Position numbers and translations under genes: made by a program. Below are positions 1 to 11,800 of a stretch of DNA of 25,331 nt, in pieces. The first letter of the stretch is position 1; each line of letters starts with the position of its first letter. The notes beneath the pieces were generated by a model. The model saw nothing but the letters and a program-made list of their open reading frames with translations. It did not search any database and was not told where the DNA came from. Origin of the DNA: Paramecium tetraurelia (lineage: Eukaryota > Ciliophora > Oligohymenophorea > Peniculida > Parameciidae); contig NW_001799016.1 in the NCBI RefSeq assembly GCF_000165425.1, positions 196,781 through 222,111 on the forward strand. Direction: 5' to 3'.

Positions 1-10
1 AGTGCGCCAA
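1..10. repeat. GC-rich decamer, copy 1
   Basis: The first ten bases, agtgcgccaa, recur exactly at 13836-13845 in the same orientation. The flanks of the two copies do not match. Six of ten bases are G or C in a window that is roughly three quarters A+T, so a chance repeat is unlikely but possible. The function is unknown, and the copy lies at the very edge of the window, so a longer repeat could be cut off here. Confidence 0.4.
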
Positions 11-491
11 CCCAATTAGAGAATGCAAGAAAAATAATTATATTAATTTACAAATAAATTCTCATGAAGGTTATTTCTTTAAGTCTAGAAATAAAAGTTT
101 AACGTTTCTAAAATAATGTGACTATTTTAAATAGATTTGAATTTGAAATATACATTTAGTTTATCGGAGTTAATCCACTTCCTAAAATTTAAATTAATAG
201 GGACATCAATCAAAAATTATGTATGGTAAGATGGCTTAATTACAATCTTTTTTCTCAAATCATTTCAAGATTAAATTGTAAATTATTTAAAACACTAAAA
301 TTCTAAAATTCCCTAAAGAAAACATCCATTGATAATATTCTTTAAATGAGTCACTTCAGTCATGATCCTACACTAACATAGGTTATGTATTAATCCATAT
401 TTGTTATATAAAATCAAGCTTAGATAAAGATGTGTTTTTCTGAAGTTCTAAAATCAATACTAAGAATGAAATTTTTAATAAATTAAATAAC
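11..491. other. AT-rich stretch without a supported gene
   Basis: About 480 bases of low-complexity AT-rich DNA upstream of the ubiquitin-like ORF. No reading frame with convincing amino-acid composition was seen on either strand. The promoter of the downstream ORF would lie here, but no motif can be assigned. Confidence 0.5.
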
Positions 492-755
492 ATGAACAAT
501 AGAGAAATTCCAATAATTTTGGTCTGTAAAGAGAAGCAGAAAACTTATCAGGTTTAGGTTGATATTGATTCTCTTGTGGAGGATTTGATTACTGAACTTC
601 ATCAATTATTATAACCAGGAAATTAATAAGAAATTGTGCTTTATTATAATGGTGTGGTCCTTAATTAAAAGAAGCATTTTAAAGATTATAAAATTGTAAA
701 AGGTAGCACTATAGAAATTATCATTAAAACTCATGGAGGGAGATTATTCTATTGA
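492..755 (+). CDS. Small ubiquitin-like protein with Gly-Gly and a four-residue tail
   Basis: An 87-codon ORF runs from ATG 492 to TGA 753-755, with TAA and TAG read as Gln. The order of elements matches the ubiquitin beta-grasp fold: a beta hairpin at residues 6-24 (PIILVCKEK, then TYQVQVDI), a helix at about 27-40 (SLVEDLITELHQLL), a strand plus turn at 47-57 (EIVLYYNGVVL), then KDYKIVKGSTIEIIIKTHGG. The last part parallels ubiquitin's [21 protein letters not shown]. The Gly-Gly at 82-83 is followed by RLFY and the stop. In ubiquitin-family modifiers such an extension must be cleaved before conjugation, so this could be a conjugated modifier precursor. It could equally be a non-conjugated ubiquitin-domain protein. 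Length is about that of ubiquitin plus short extensions. No intron is needed. The next recognised gene begins 2 kb away on the other strand. The homology is by eye; the exact family (ubiquitin, NEDD8, other) cannot be decided. Confidence 0.65.
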
Positions 756-2819
756 TGAATAAATAATAGATGAAACAAGAATCAATAATTAAAGTTAAAG
801 GAATTAAAAGTAAACTCAAATATTTACTTTTATGAAATAAACTTACAATGGTTTATGCTGTTATCGACACAACATTGAAGAATTCTATTCCGAATTCAGA
901 ATTTTTGATACCCTTGTTTTATCTTTATTTCTATTAAAAATTTATAAATAAATATGATTAATTTGTTAATAATAACTTATAAGTTCGTAATTCGGTTAAG
1001 GCTGAAATACACCTGAATATATAGATATATTAAAAATAGTAATCTTTTATGTATTATAAAACTAAATTAATTAATTAGGTTTTGTCAGCCTTGAACTAAA
1101 GGTTTAGAATGATTGGTGCTAATTTTGGGCTGAAGAATTTCGATATTTTATATTTGCGATTGACAATTAAATTAAACAGTTTGTAGAATTTTTGTATAAG
1201 GAATGTAAATAAATTATTTTATAGTTGATGTTTTTTAGACTTTCTCATAAAAATAAAATATAATGTGAAGAAATTTAACCCTCCTTAAAATATTGCTTTA
1301 ACTATTTGGGAATAGATGCCTTAGATTAAAAATTATAAACTCTACAAAATTACTAAGTGTATTCGAAATTTTTTTGACATTATTGAAAATGCTGATGCCA
1401 CAATAAAGAATAACTCTCCCATGCCCGAAGCGCATCTTTTCTCCAACTTTTTGAATTTGATTCTTATAAAACAACCTATAATTCAATATCTGTAGTTATT
1501 TGGGGTATTTTATTTTAGCAATTAAGGAATTTTTTTGATATTAGTGTGAATATTCAGTATATATAGACCAAAAAGGTTTTCTCAAAAGTTTCAAAATATT
1601 TTATCAGTCTTCCCTTTTGGGGTCTTTATCAACCATCTTTTTAAAGTATTTAAGTACTTAAGGATCCATTGTTTTAAAATTAATTGATTTTTTGAGAAGA
1701 TTTCTTTCTAAATTAATTTCGTAACTTTATGTTTGTTACATTTTTATTTATCTTTAAATTGAATAAAATTTCAACCTAGTCAAACCAAAATGTATGTCTC
1801 TATCATCAGAAGTTTTTTCATTCATTCTATTTGCCTTTAACAAATGCATTTATTCCCATATCAATTTCAAAACTTAACTATTTAAGATTACCTTTTTGTT
1901 TAATTTTATATTTTCCTAACTACAGAATTGTCATTGTTATTATGATGCCATTAAACAATAATTCTCATTAAGAATCCATTCACAAAGCCATAGCCTAAGA
2001 GTATTCTGATAAATAGATATGAATACAAGAGATTAAGAGACAACATGAGAGAATAAATCAAAAAAGAATAAATTAACAATGAAATAAATTAGAAAGAAAG
2101 AATTCATATAAATCATTAGAGTCCCAGGGTATTCATTATAAATAGATGGCATTTATTGGTGATTGATAATTCTTGAAAAATGAAAAATATTCGTCTAAGA
2201 ACTTTTCAGGCTAAGAGACAAAAATTTATGAATCAATTTTTCACCTTAACAATTTTTAAAAGAAACAAGTTTAAATAAACCAAACTGATTGCGATTCTCA
2301 AAAATACCAAAACCTCACATTATCCCATAGATTTAATATTAAGCGAATTCTATAAAAAAATATTGGAATTGTTAATCAATAATAATAACTTTAATTGATA
2401 TTAAAATTTTAATATATTTTACTAACAAAATTGAATACTTTAATAAAATATCAAAACAAAAATGTATATATTTTCTAGATTATAACATTTTTAACTTATT
2501 TTGTCATAATGAAAGAACTTAAAGATTATTTATTTATGATTATATATTAAATATTTTATACCAAAAAACAAACTACTGATAATATTTATATTAATTTTAA
2601 TTTGAACCTAAAAGATTATTATTATAATTAACATTTATAGTTATAAATTTTCAAAAAGTTGACATAAGTAATACAAATTAAACTATTGGTTTATTTTATA
2701 TCGAAATACGAATAGTATAATGATTGTAAATATAATAAGGAATATAAGATGAAAAATAACTTAAGGTTTGAATTGATAACTCAATGCTGAGTAACATAAA
2801 TAAAATAGAAATTCAAAAA
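756..2819. other. Intergenic DNA with weak coding-like frames
   Basis: About 2 kb between the ubiquitin-like ORF and the 3' end of the large minus-strand gene. Two tracts stay open unusually well under the TAA/TAG=Gln code. One is on the minus strand from about 1671 down to 1090, broken by one TGA near 1601. The other is on the plus strand from ATG 1942 to about 2500, Gln/Lys/Asn-rich and broken by three TGAs. Neither shows a recognisable domain, and both could be chance in DNA this AT-rich. The 2450-2819 part continues the frame of the large gene past its stop (see findings). Confidence 0.35.
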
Positions 2820-5800
2820 TCAATTCCAACCAAAAATATTTGATCCAATTTATATTACTAAATAAAAAAATAGATAAATTATTTTAATGGATCTAATTGG
2901 TACATTTTTATTATTGAAGCAATATAAAAGTAAAGGAGAATTCTTAGAAATATTAAAATTAGGTCTAAAAATGCATAACTCAATATGATTGTGCAACCTA
3001 TTAAGATTAGCATATTATAATTAAACTCTGGGTTGCATTTATTTCTAAATAATTTTCTATTTTTACTTGATTTGATATATTAATAAACAATAAGATGAAA
3101 AATGGATTACTAAATACGATATTATTACAAAGGACTTGCACTTTCCTTTAAATCTATAAATGGCTTCAAATATCTTAAAGATCATTCTTAAAAACAACAA
3201 TAGTAAATAATTAGTAATTAAAATAAAAGTAAATGTTTCTTTAACCATAAAATATGTTTCAAAAAAGGATAATGGAATTAAGATACTTAAAAAAATGGAG
3301 AGCTTAAGGAATTTATAACTTTTAGTAATTATTTGGTCTTCGCTGTAAAATAAGCAAATTATTTCATGAATAAACTAATAAGATGATTTTATTCTTACTT
3401 TTAGGGATTTTATATAAATTCTAAAAATGTTATGAAAGTTATAAAATCTAATGATCTTCTATTTTTAAATTGAATCAATAATTTTTTAAATTTCTAATTT
3501 TTGTAACTCATAATACATGAATAATGAAAAGATTATGTAAATACCATGAAATAATAGAAAAGGTTAATTGTGTAAATCACAATTGGCATCATTTCTTTAT
3601 GAAATGTTAGAAAATGAGAAAGTTTCTGTGGTATTTTCAGATTAAATTAATTATCTAGTTAAAAATATAATTCCCAAATATTAACATTGGCAAGATACCT
3701 AAATATATTATTTAAGATTATTTTCCTAAATTAAAATGTTACACAAAAAGAGTGATCCATTATTAATGTACTAAACACATTAGAAATCATAAGCAGGTAA
3801 ATTTGTTTCATTGCAGTAAAAGTGTTGAGTCATATCAATAGCATAGTTAGTATTTAGTTATTCATAATTAATATATTATTTTTTGTAAAGATAGTTTTAT
3901 ACTTTTGTTTTTGAATAAAATTGTTGATCAATTTCCAATTAAGATGAATTCATAAATAATTTTAATTCTTATATATGCTTTTTCGAGATATTTAAATAAT
4001 TGAAATGAATTTCCAACTGTTCTTTTTAGACAAATACTATCAAACTATCCATCAAATCGTTTTCAATATCTAATTATTAGTTAAAAATATTTTTGGTTAT
4101 TTTGGCTATTTAATATTTTAACTGTTAGCCGTTTAAAGTAAATTATTAACCATTTACTTCTACTTATGCACTTTCATGTATAGCAATATCATCGATTAAA
4201 TGGAGTAATTTTTCTGTAATTAAAATGATTTAATCTTGATCATTATCAGTTCTAAAGGAAATCTTAGATATTTTGGTAAACATATCATCAATCTATTGCA
4301 TAATTGAGTCTAAGGAATTGGAAATGGATTATTTATATTGAAATAATAGTTCATTCATAAAAATTTCATCTTAATAGATTTGATTTTCTAAATTGGATTT
4401 TGCTAAGATCATTTTTCTTGCAAAATTTTATATTTTGTTAAATTCGTTTTTAACAGTTAGAATGTCATATGAGGTATCAATTTAAATTTTAGGATGGTTA
4501 AATAATATTCGTTTTGTGTTATTATCATAACAACTTTTTTAGTCAATTTCAGCTAAGTTTCTTTTGGAGGAATTGAAATTGTTGAAATTAATTATAAATC
4601 TCTTATATAATTTTATTGTTTAAAGGGCCAATAATTAATCAAATAGATCTTCTGAATCAATAAGGCTCATTGCCTCTTTAAATAAATTTCCAGAAAATTA
4701 AAAACAATCAGATTATTCATAATGGTTCATCAAAACTTCCAAAAGCAAAATAATTTGATGCTTATAATTTAATTTACTAATGACAAAATCAGAGCAATTT
4801 AATTTATATTCAGTAACATTCAAATAGGATTCAATATTTGTAATTGATCCTTTTGAATCCATAATCTAAATTAAAACAACTCCTTCGCTATTAGGCAAAT
4901 ATATTTCAAAAGCATTAGATTATTAAAAACTATTAAGAATCAAAGAATAATCTGTTAGTTACTTTTAAAAATCCTTGTAGTCTTAAATATTTAAGAAGAA
5001 TCTATATTAGTAGGTAAATGGGGAATCTTCTTATATTTCACAATTTGCTGCAATTTTTGATGTTTATAAGGCTTAAATGGTTTTTGAACCTAATCTAATT
5101 TAGCAAATAGGAGGCTAATTTAAATTTAATTATAAATCATACTGACTAGGTAGTATATCATTTGTAAATTAAGCTAAAAATTTTAAATTAAATTGGTTTC
5201 CTTTATTAAACTATTAATAATGATCAAACAAACGAAAATAATAAGAATACTATTAAGGCTCAAGTATCTTCAAAACTTCAAAGTTATAAATTATAGCAAT
5301 TTGATATTGTAACAAATACTATCTATCTTCAAAAGATATATTAAAGTCAAATTGTAATGTTTCAAAACTATTAATTGGTCTAATTGTATAACCTTTACTA
5401 TATGAAACATCAAGAGTTTTAAAATCATTCTCTAAAAAAACTATGTTATATTTAAAAAAATATTAACGCCCTTTTTTTGATGCAATAACATTCCAACCCC
5501 ATATACTATATGGCTTGACAGTTTGTTTCGGAACAATTTGTACAAAATCGGTTTTATTTACTTAAAAGATTTTATTATTATTAGAATTTGTACAAAAAGT
5601 ATTCTTTGTCAAATCAGCACAGCTAATATCTATTTTAATTTCCGGATCTTCGTTCCATTGATATTAAGTATCAAGATCTTTGCAATAAATATTGATAATC
5701 AAGTCTTTTCTATAATTTTAAAGTCTTTTTGTGTCATAAAATGAGCATTGTAGACCTCCTTGAAGTACTTCAATTGTTATATTTTAGGAAGATGAAAAAC

Positions 5801-8800
5801 TTGTTTGAGTTTCATAAACAGCCATTTTAAAAGTATATGCAGTGTAAGGTGATAATGTGTATTGTTCTATCTTCACTTCAAAATAATTATCACTTACGGT
5901 TTAAGACACATTTACTCTTGATGGTCTAGAATTAGAATTATTTTTGTTGATTTCGACTAATTATACTTCATATTAAGATAAACCATTCTTAATTTCTTCT
6001 TAATCTGAACATACTTTTTTCTAAATTTTAAAAAACAGTGAAATTATTTCAAAGGTATACACCTATTTCTTTCCTTACCAAAGAATGGTTGGTAATTGTC
6101 CTGAATGAGTTTAAACAAGAATTTGCTATTTTCCTTTTTATTTTATAAAATTTTGAAATTCAACAACAAAAGTTACTTGGGATTATTTTGGCAGAGTCTG
6201 TGATGGAATATTTAAATCCAATTGTTATAGGTTAGTTTATTATAAAACAAAGTCTTCTAAATTAGACTTTCCATTTAATCCGTTTAGTAAGTAAGACCAA
6301 GTTATGCTTATCATACTTCGAAGACCATGTTGACTTTTTGACTTAATCAAAATAATATTATCATCACATGGATTAAGCAGATATTGAGGTATTTCATACT
6401 CGATTATGGGTTATATTAGATTAATAGGAAGTTTTACTTGATTAAAAACAAATTATCCCAATTTTTTTGAGCAATCATTATGAACAATAGAGTAATTTAA
6501 AAATATAATTGAATCTCCTGGAAATATCGTAGGATTAGACCCTAATTCTAATATAATTTATTTCTCATCTTCCTCATCTAAGTAACAATTTGGATTATTT
6601 CCTAATTATTTAATTGTTTCATCAGCTAGAAATTTCAAGCAAATATTCTCTTAATACTATGATGAGAAGTAATTACGATTTAAAGAAAAATCAAATAATA
6701 TTTAGATTGAAAGTAAATCATCAGAAAATCTAATATCTAAGACAGCAACTTCACAACCTATAAATAGTAATTATATTAATATACTTGAGCACCATATAGT
6801 ATCAGTATGGTCAATTGAGTACTAAGGGCAATCACAAGTTTTTTCATCTGATAACACTCTATTTCCATTGCATGTTAAACAACCCTCTAGATTGCATGTT
6901 CTACAATATTGGTCACATTTAAGGCAATTTAAACTTTGATAGTCATCATAAAACCCATCTTAACAATTGCAAACAGGAAGATTAGTTCGATCTCCTCTAC
7001 AAAACAAGCAACGGGATTAGTTTCCGCTGCAAGTCATGCACTAAAAATTGCATTCTAAAGTATTATAAGTTGTTGTTACAAATGCAATCTTGTTATCCAG
7101 CTTCGAAATATCCTTCTAAACAATCACATGATTTGTTTATTCTGTTACCTTTGCAGATAGTGCAATTTGATGGGATTTTCTCACATGTACTACATTTATT
7201 ATCACAAGCTAAATAAATTTCAATATAATTACGTTCACAAGTCTAGTATTCAGTTATAAAAAAACCAATTTTGCAATTACAAGCAGGAGCTCCTTCTCTC
7301 AAATTGCCAAAGCATGTTTAACAATTTGATGATGATTAGATGCAAGTCTTACATTAATAATTGCATCTCTAACATTAAAATTATATTCCGTCATCATAAT
7401 ATCCGTCTTTACAGTCACAATTTTAGGTAATGGTTAATCTATTAGATGTATTCGATGCCTTGCAACTTATGCATTTATCAGCTTTCTAAATACAACCAGA
7501 ACACTTAATATGGCACTCTATAATTAGATTGATGATATACTTACTTTAACACACTTCATTTGAATCTTAAAAAAAATTGGTTTAACAAGGACATTTATGA
7601 ATTGCGGATTAATCAATTCTATTCATATTGACATCACAACTTGTACAATAATCACTTTTTCCTTAACAGGTTAAACAAGATTTTGAACATTCTAAGAATA
7701 TAAATAGATATTTTTACATTCACAAATCAGTTATTCATTATCAAAATATCCAGATTTACATATACAGGTATTATTTTGTAATATTCTGATTTATTCAGTC
7801 TCATAGCAAGCCAAACATTATGAGGATTAAGATTAGCAAGTCTTACATAAATCATTGCATTTTTGACACATTTCAATCCCTACGTCAAAGTAGCCATCAT
7901 AGCAAAAACATTTGTTAGAATTCTTAAGAATTCTAAAATACTGAGGTTCACATGTTAAGCATTTAGTTGATAAATTTATACATGTCCTACAAGTTAAATC
8001 ACATTCTACATTTAATGTAAATATTACATTAACAAGTTCTTTAATTGGTTTCATAAAATCCTTATTTGCATAGACATTAAAAATTATTTCCATCATAATA
8101 TCTAGTAATAGGTTCACATTCAATGCATTATGATACATTTTGACATTCCTTACATGTTATATCACAAGCTAATATTAATATATAAAATGAATTACCTTCA
8201 CATTTCTTAGTTGAAGTATTAAAATAATAATTAGATGAGCAAATGCATTAATTTTATTAGTTTAATTATAAGTACAATGCAGGATCACAAGATAAACAAA
8301 ACTTAGAATTGCCTTAACAAGTGAGACAAGATTAATGACATTAAATACATTAAAAAAAGGAATCCTCAAAATATCCTTCCTTACAAATACATACATTTCC
8401 AAAACCAAATATTCTAAAATTTTCTTCTGAACAAGTTAAACAATAATTTGCTTGATTAATACAGGTCTTACATTTTTGATCACATAGCAAACATTATTTA
8501 TTGATCTCTATTTCATATGTGCCTTCAATGCATATGCAGATATTATTTTATAATTTTTTCATTATCTCACAAGATGTGCAATTAGTCAAAGTGCTTAAGC
8601 ATGTTTTACAAGAGATATCGCAGTATTAACAAACTCCATTAATTTCAGTTGTGCCATTTTAGCATTAGCATTTTAGAGTCAAATTGTTTAAGACTCGTAA
8701 TTATGATTAATCACAATCAGTACATGTAATAGCATTAATAATACAATTCATACAACTCTAATCACACTTAGAACATTTTTCTTGTCCAGATTCATAATAA

Positions 8801-11800
8801 CCAGAATCACAATCACATTAATTCCCATTCAAATGCCTTGTAAATGGACATGAAGTACAATAAATTGATTAGCTCTAACAAGTAGCACATTTAATAAAGC
8901 ATTTCTTACAATTAACAGATGATCCATCGTCATAATACCCGATTAAGCATTAACAAGATCCACCATTATAAACCCTAAAAGAAACATTCGAATCTACGCA
9001 GGTTGTGCATTGATTTGAATCTTAACCCTAGCAATTAAAACAAGAATAATGACATTTTTCACAAACATCCACTCCCTTGTCATAATAATAATCATTGCAA
9101 AAACAAGAGTTTAGAATGCTGTTGAATTATCTTTTAGCTGTGGTTGAACAAGTGTCACATTTTGTATCTAATTGATAACAAGTCATACAAGAATAATGGC
9201 ATTCTATAAATAACTTTAATATTTACTCTAGCAAATAATATTAATTCCATCACTGTAATAGCCTGATTGGCATTAACATTAGGATTGTTTTAAAACTCTT
9301 AAACTTTAAGGAGGACAAGACAAGCATTAAGTATTTAAAACTGCACAGGTTAGGCAACTAAAATTGCATTCTATATAAACTCTAAATAGTACAAGAGCAT
9401 TTAGCTATCCCTGTATCGAAGTAACCAGGCTAACAAATACAGGTTGTACCTGATAAAGTTCTCTTATCTTAGTCCCAACAAGAAATACAATCTGAAGAGA
9501 AACGTCCCTTGCAACTTAAACAAGAATAATGACAAACTATTTTTTAAATTTAAATGACTACGTGAGCAAGTTGATAGATTTTAATATGTAGATACTGAAA
9601 AACCTTGAAGTTTAGTTTTGCATTAACAGGTGTTTCCATTTAAATATTTTTCTGGTTGACAAGAAGTACAATTGGTTGAGGAGGTAATACACTCAATACA
9701 AAGATTACTGCAAGCTGAAAATAAATACTATTTTCATACCTTAACATTCTGTGACTCCGGAATCAAAATATTTTGAAGCACACTTACACTCACCCTAATT
9801 ATTTAATTCTCTTCCAATAGATGTATTGCAAGTTGTACATTAATTTGATTAATTTCCACTACATGTCAAACAAGTATTATGGCAAGCTAGATTGAATTCA
9901 AATATTTACCAGTGCATATTGGATTTTCAGGTTAATCAATGTATTATGATGGACAAGAGCAAGAGTTGTCTACTCCAAGATTCCGAAATGAAAAATCTGG
10001 ACAAGCATCACAATGATTTATTGTTCCACTACAGGAGGCACATCGATATGAGCATTCTAATAATTATGTATATTTGATTACTTATGCACATTTAGAATCC
10101 TATTTATTTTTCTAAGTACCCATCCATACATAAGCATAAATTTCCTTTAATTATTCTATTGTTTTGTATTGAACAAGTGATACAATTATTGATTTAAGAA
10201 TCAAAACAGGTTCTACATGTGTAATGGCACTCTTATAATTATCATTATTTTTACTTTAACATAGTAATTGACCTACATCATAGTACTCATAAGGACAATC
10301 ACATTTCGATTATATTAATTATCTGTAATTCAAGTCACAAGTTAAGCAATTCGTGTTTTAACTTCCATAGCAAGTTTTACAAGAAAAATGGCATTTTAAG
10401 CATTCTAATTAAGATTAATCGCTATAATAGTCTGAATCCTTGCACAAGCATTAATATGTAGAACCGATTCTATCTGGTTATCTTGTTGAAGGACAACTTG
10501 TACATTAATCTGCTCCTGCAGTAAGACAGTTAACACATGAATGATGACAAGACACTAAATATTATTCTCTTTGTTACAATAGCAAAATACTTCGTTTCTC
10601 CCTGAATCGTAATAGGACGGGGAACATAAACATTTATTATCTGAAGTCAAATAACGGTGATCTTCAATAGAGCATTCAGTACAATTATTTGATAGCAGTC
10701 CATTACATCTAAGACAAGAATAATGACATTCTTAGAATTAATTTTATAGATATACTAAAACAAATATCCTGAATTCCGTCTTCTCCATATCCACTTCTAC
10801 AAATACATTTCACATCATCAGATACAATTCTATTTTGTCCTGCTATACACATTGTACAATATTAATTTGATGTATTGTCTGCTGGCAATTGGCATTTTTC
10901 ACATCTTGTGTGACAGGCTAGATTTTGTATAGAATTCTTACGAAGACATAATGTTGACCCAGAATCTTAGATAATTTCAATTGTTCTTATGGCACAAATA
11001 CATTTACCGTTAACTAACGATTTGTGAAAAATATTTGGATCTCCACAATCAGTACAATCACTATCATATGGTCCAGAACAATTGTAACATGAAGGATAAC
11101 ATTCTAGAATATTATATTTTTGATTACATTGACAAATCCTATCCTCTAATCCTGTATCATAATATCCTTAATTACAAGGACAGGTATTCCCAATTAGTGT
11201 TCTATTTCTTAATGGATTACATGATGTGCAATCTCCAAATGTTAATGTACATGTTTAACAATCTCCAATGGTACATAAAACACATTTGTCATTCAATTTT
11301 GCATATCCTTCAATTTAATCACAAACACATTAACCAGGAATAATTCTTGCGGTTAGTTTGTATTGATAAAAACAAGTTGTACAATAATTTGGATCTGTTA
11401 CTAAACAGGTTTGACACGGCGAATTGCATCCAACCGTAGAAAGAGCACACTTTTTATCAGCAGTTAAATAGTGTGTTGCAAAACAACTTTTACATTCATT
11501 TGCATTATGACATATAAAGCATTTCTCTAACCCTGGTTCATTTTAACAAGCTAATTAAAACTATATTATTACAAGAACATCGAGTTCCTTTTTTAAAATA
11601 TCCAACATCGCATTATTTGCAATCTGTTTCAATGGGTTCTCCATTAGAATCATATATATAATCATATTGCATGCAATTTCTATCTTCAAAACATTAAGAC
11701 ATTTTTAAAGTATAAGGCCACATACATTATGAGCATATTCCAGAAGAACAGACTTAACAATTGATTGGACATTCTATATTTTTTGATATCAATCATACAA

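Noticed and set aside
1090..1671. Minus-strand frame with one TGA
   Set aside because: With TGA as the only stop, frames of this length arise by chance in such AT-rich DNA. No domain was recognised, so it is only mentioned in the intergenic entry.
5523..5744. Plus-strand 73-codon ORF
   Set aside because: It lies antisense to the continuous 4.2-kb last exon of the giant gene, whose composition and REJ-like content are far stronger.
7833..8138. Minus-strand 101-codon ORF beginning MYHNALNVN
   Set aside because: Its first part reads through the 8027-8006 intron and the wrong frame of the upstream repeat. Only the part after the intron is real coding sequence.
11035..11343. Plus-strand 102-codon ORF, and others at 9892-10077 and 11924-12142
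   Set aside because: Shadows of the Cys-repeat exons on the other strand; they overlap true intron-exon boundaries.
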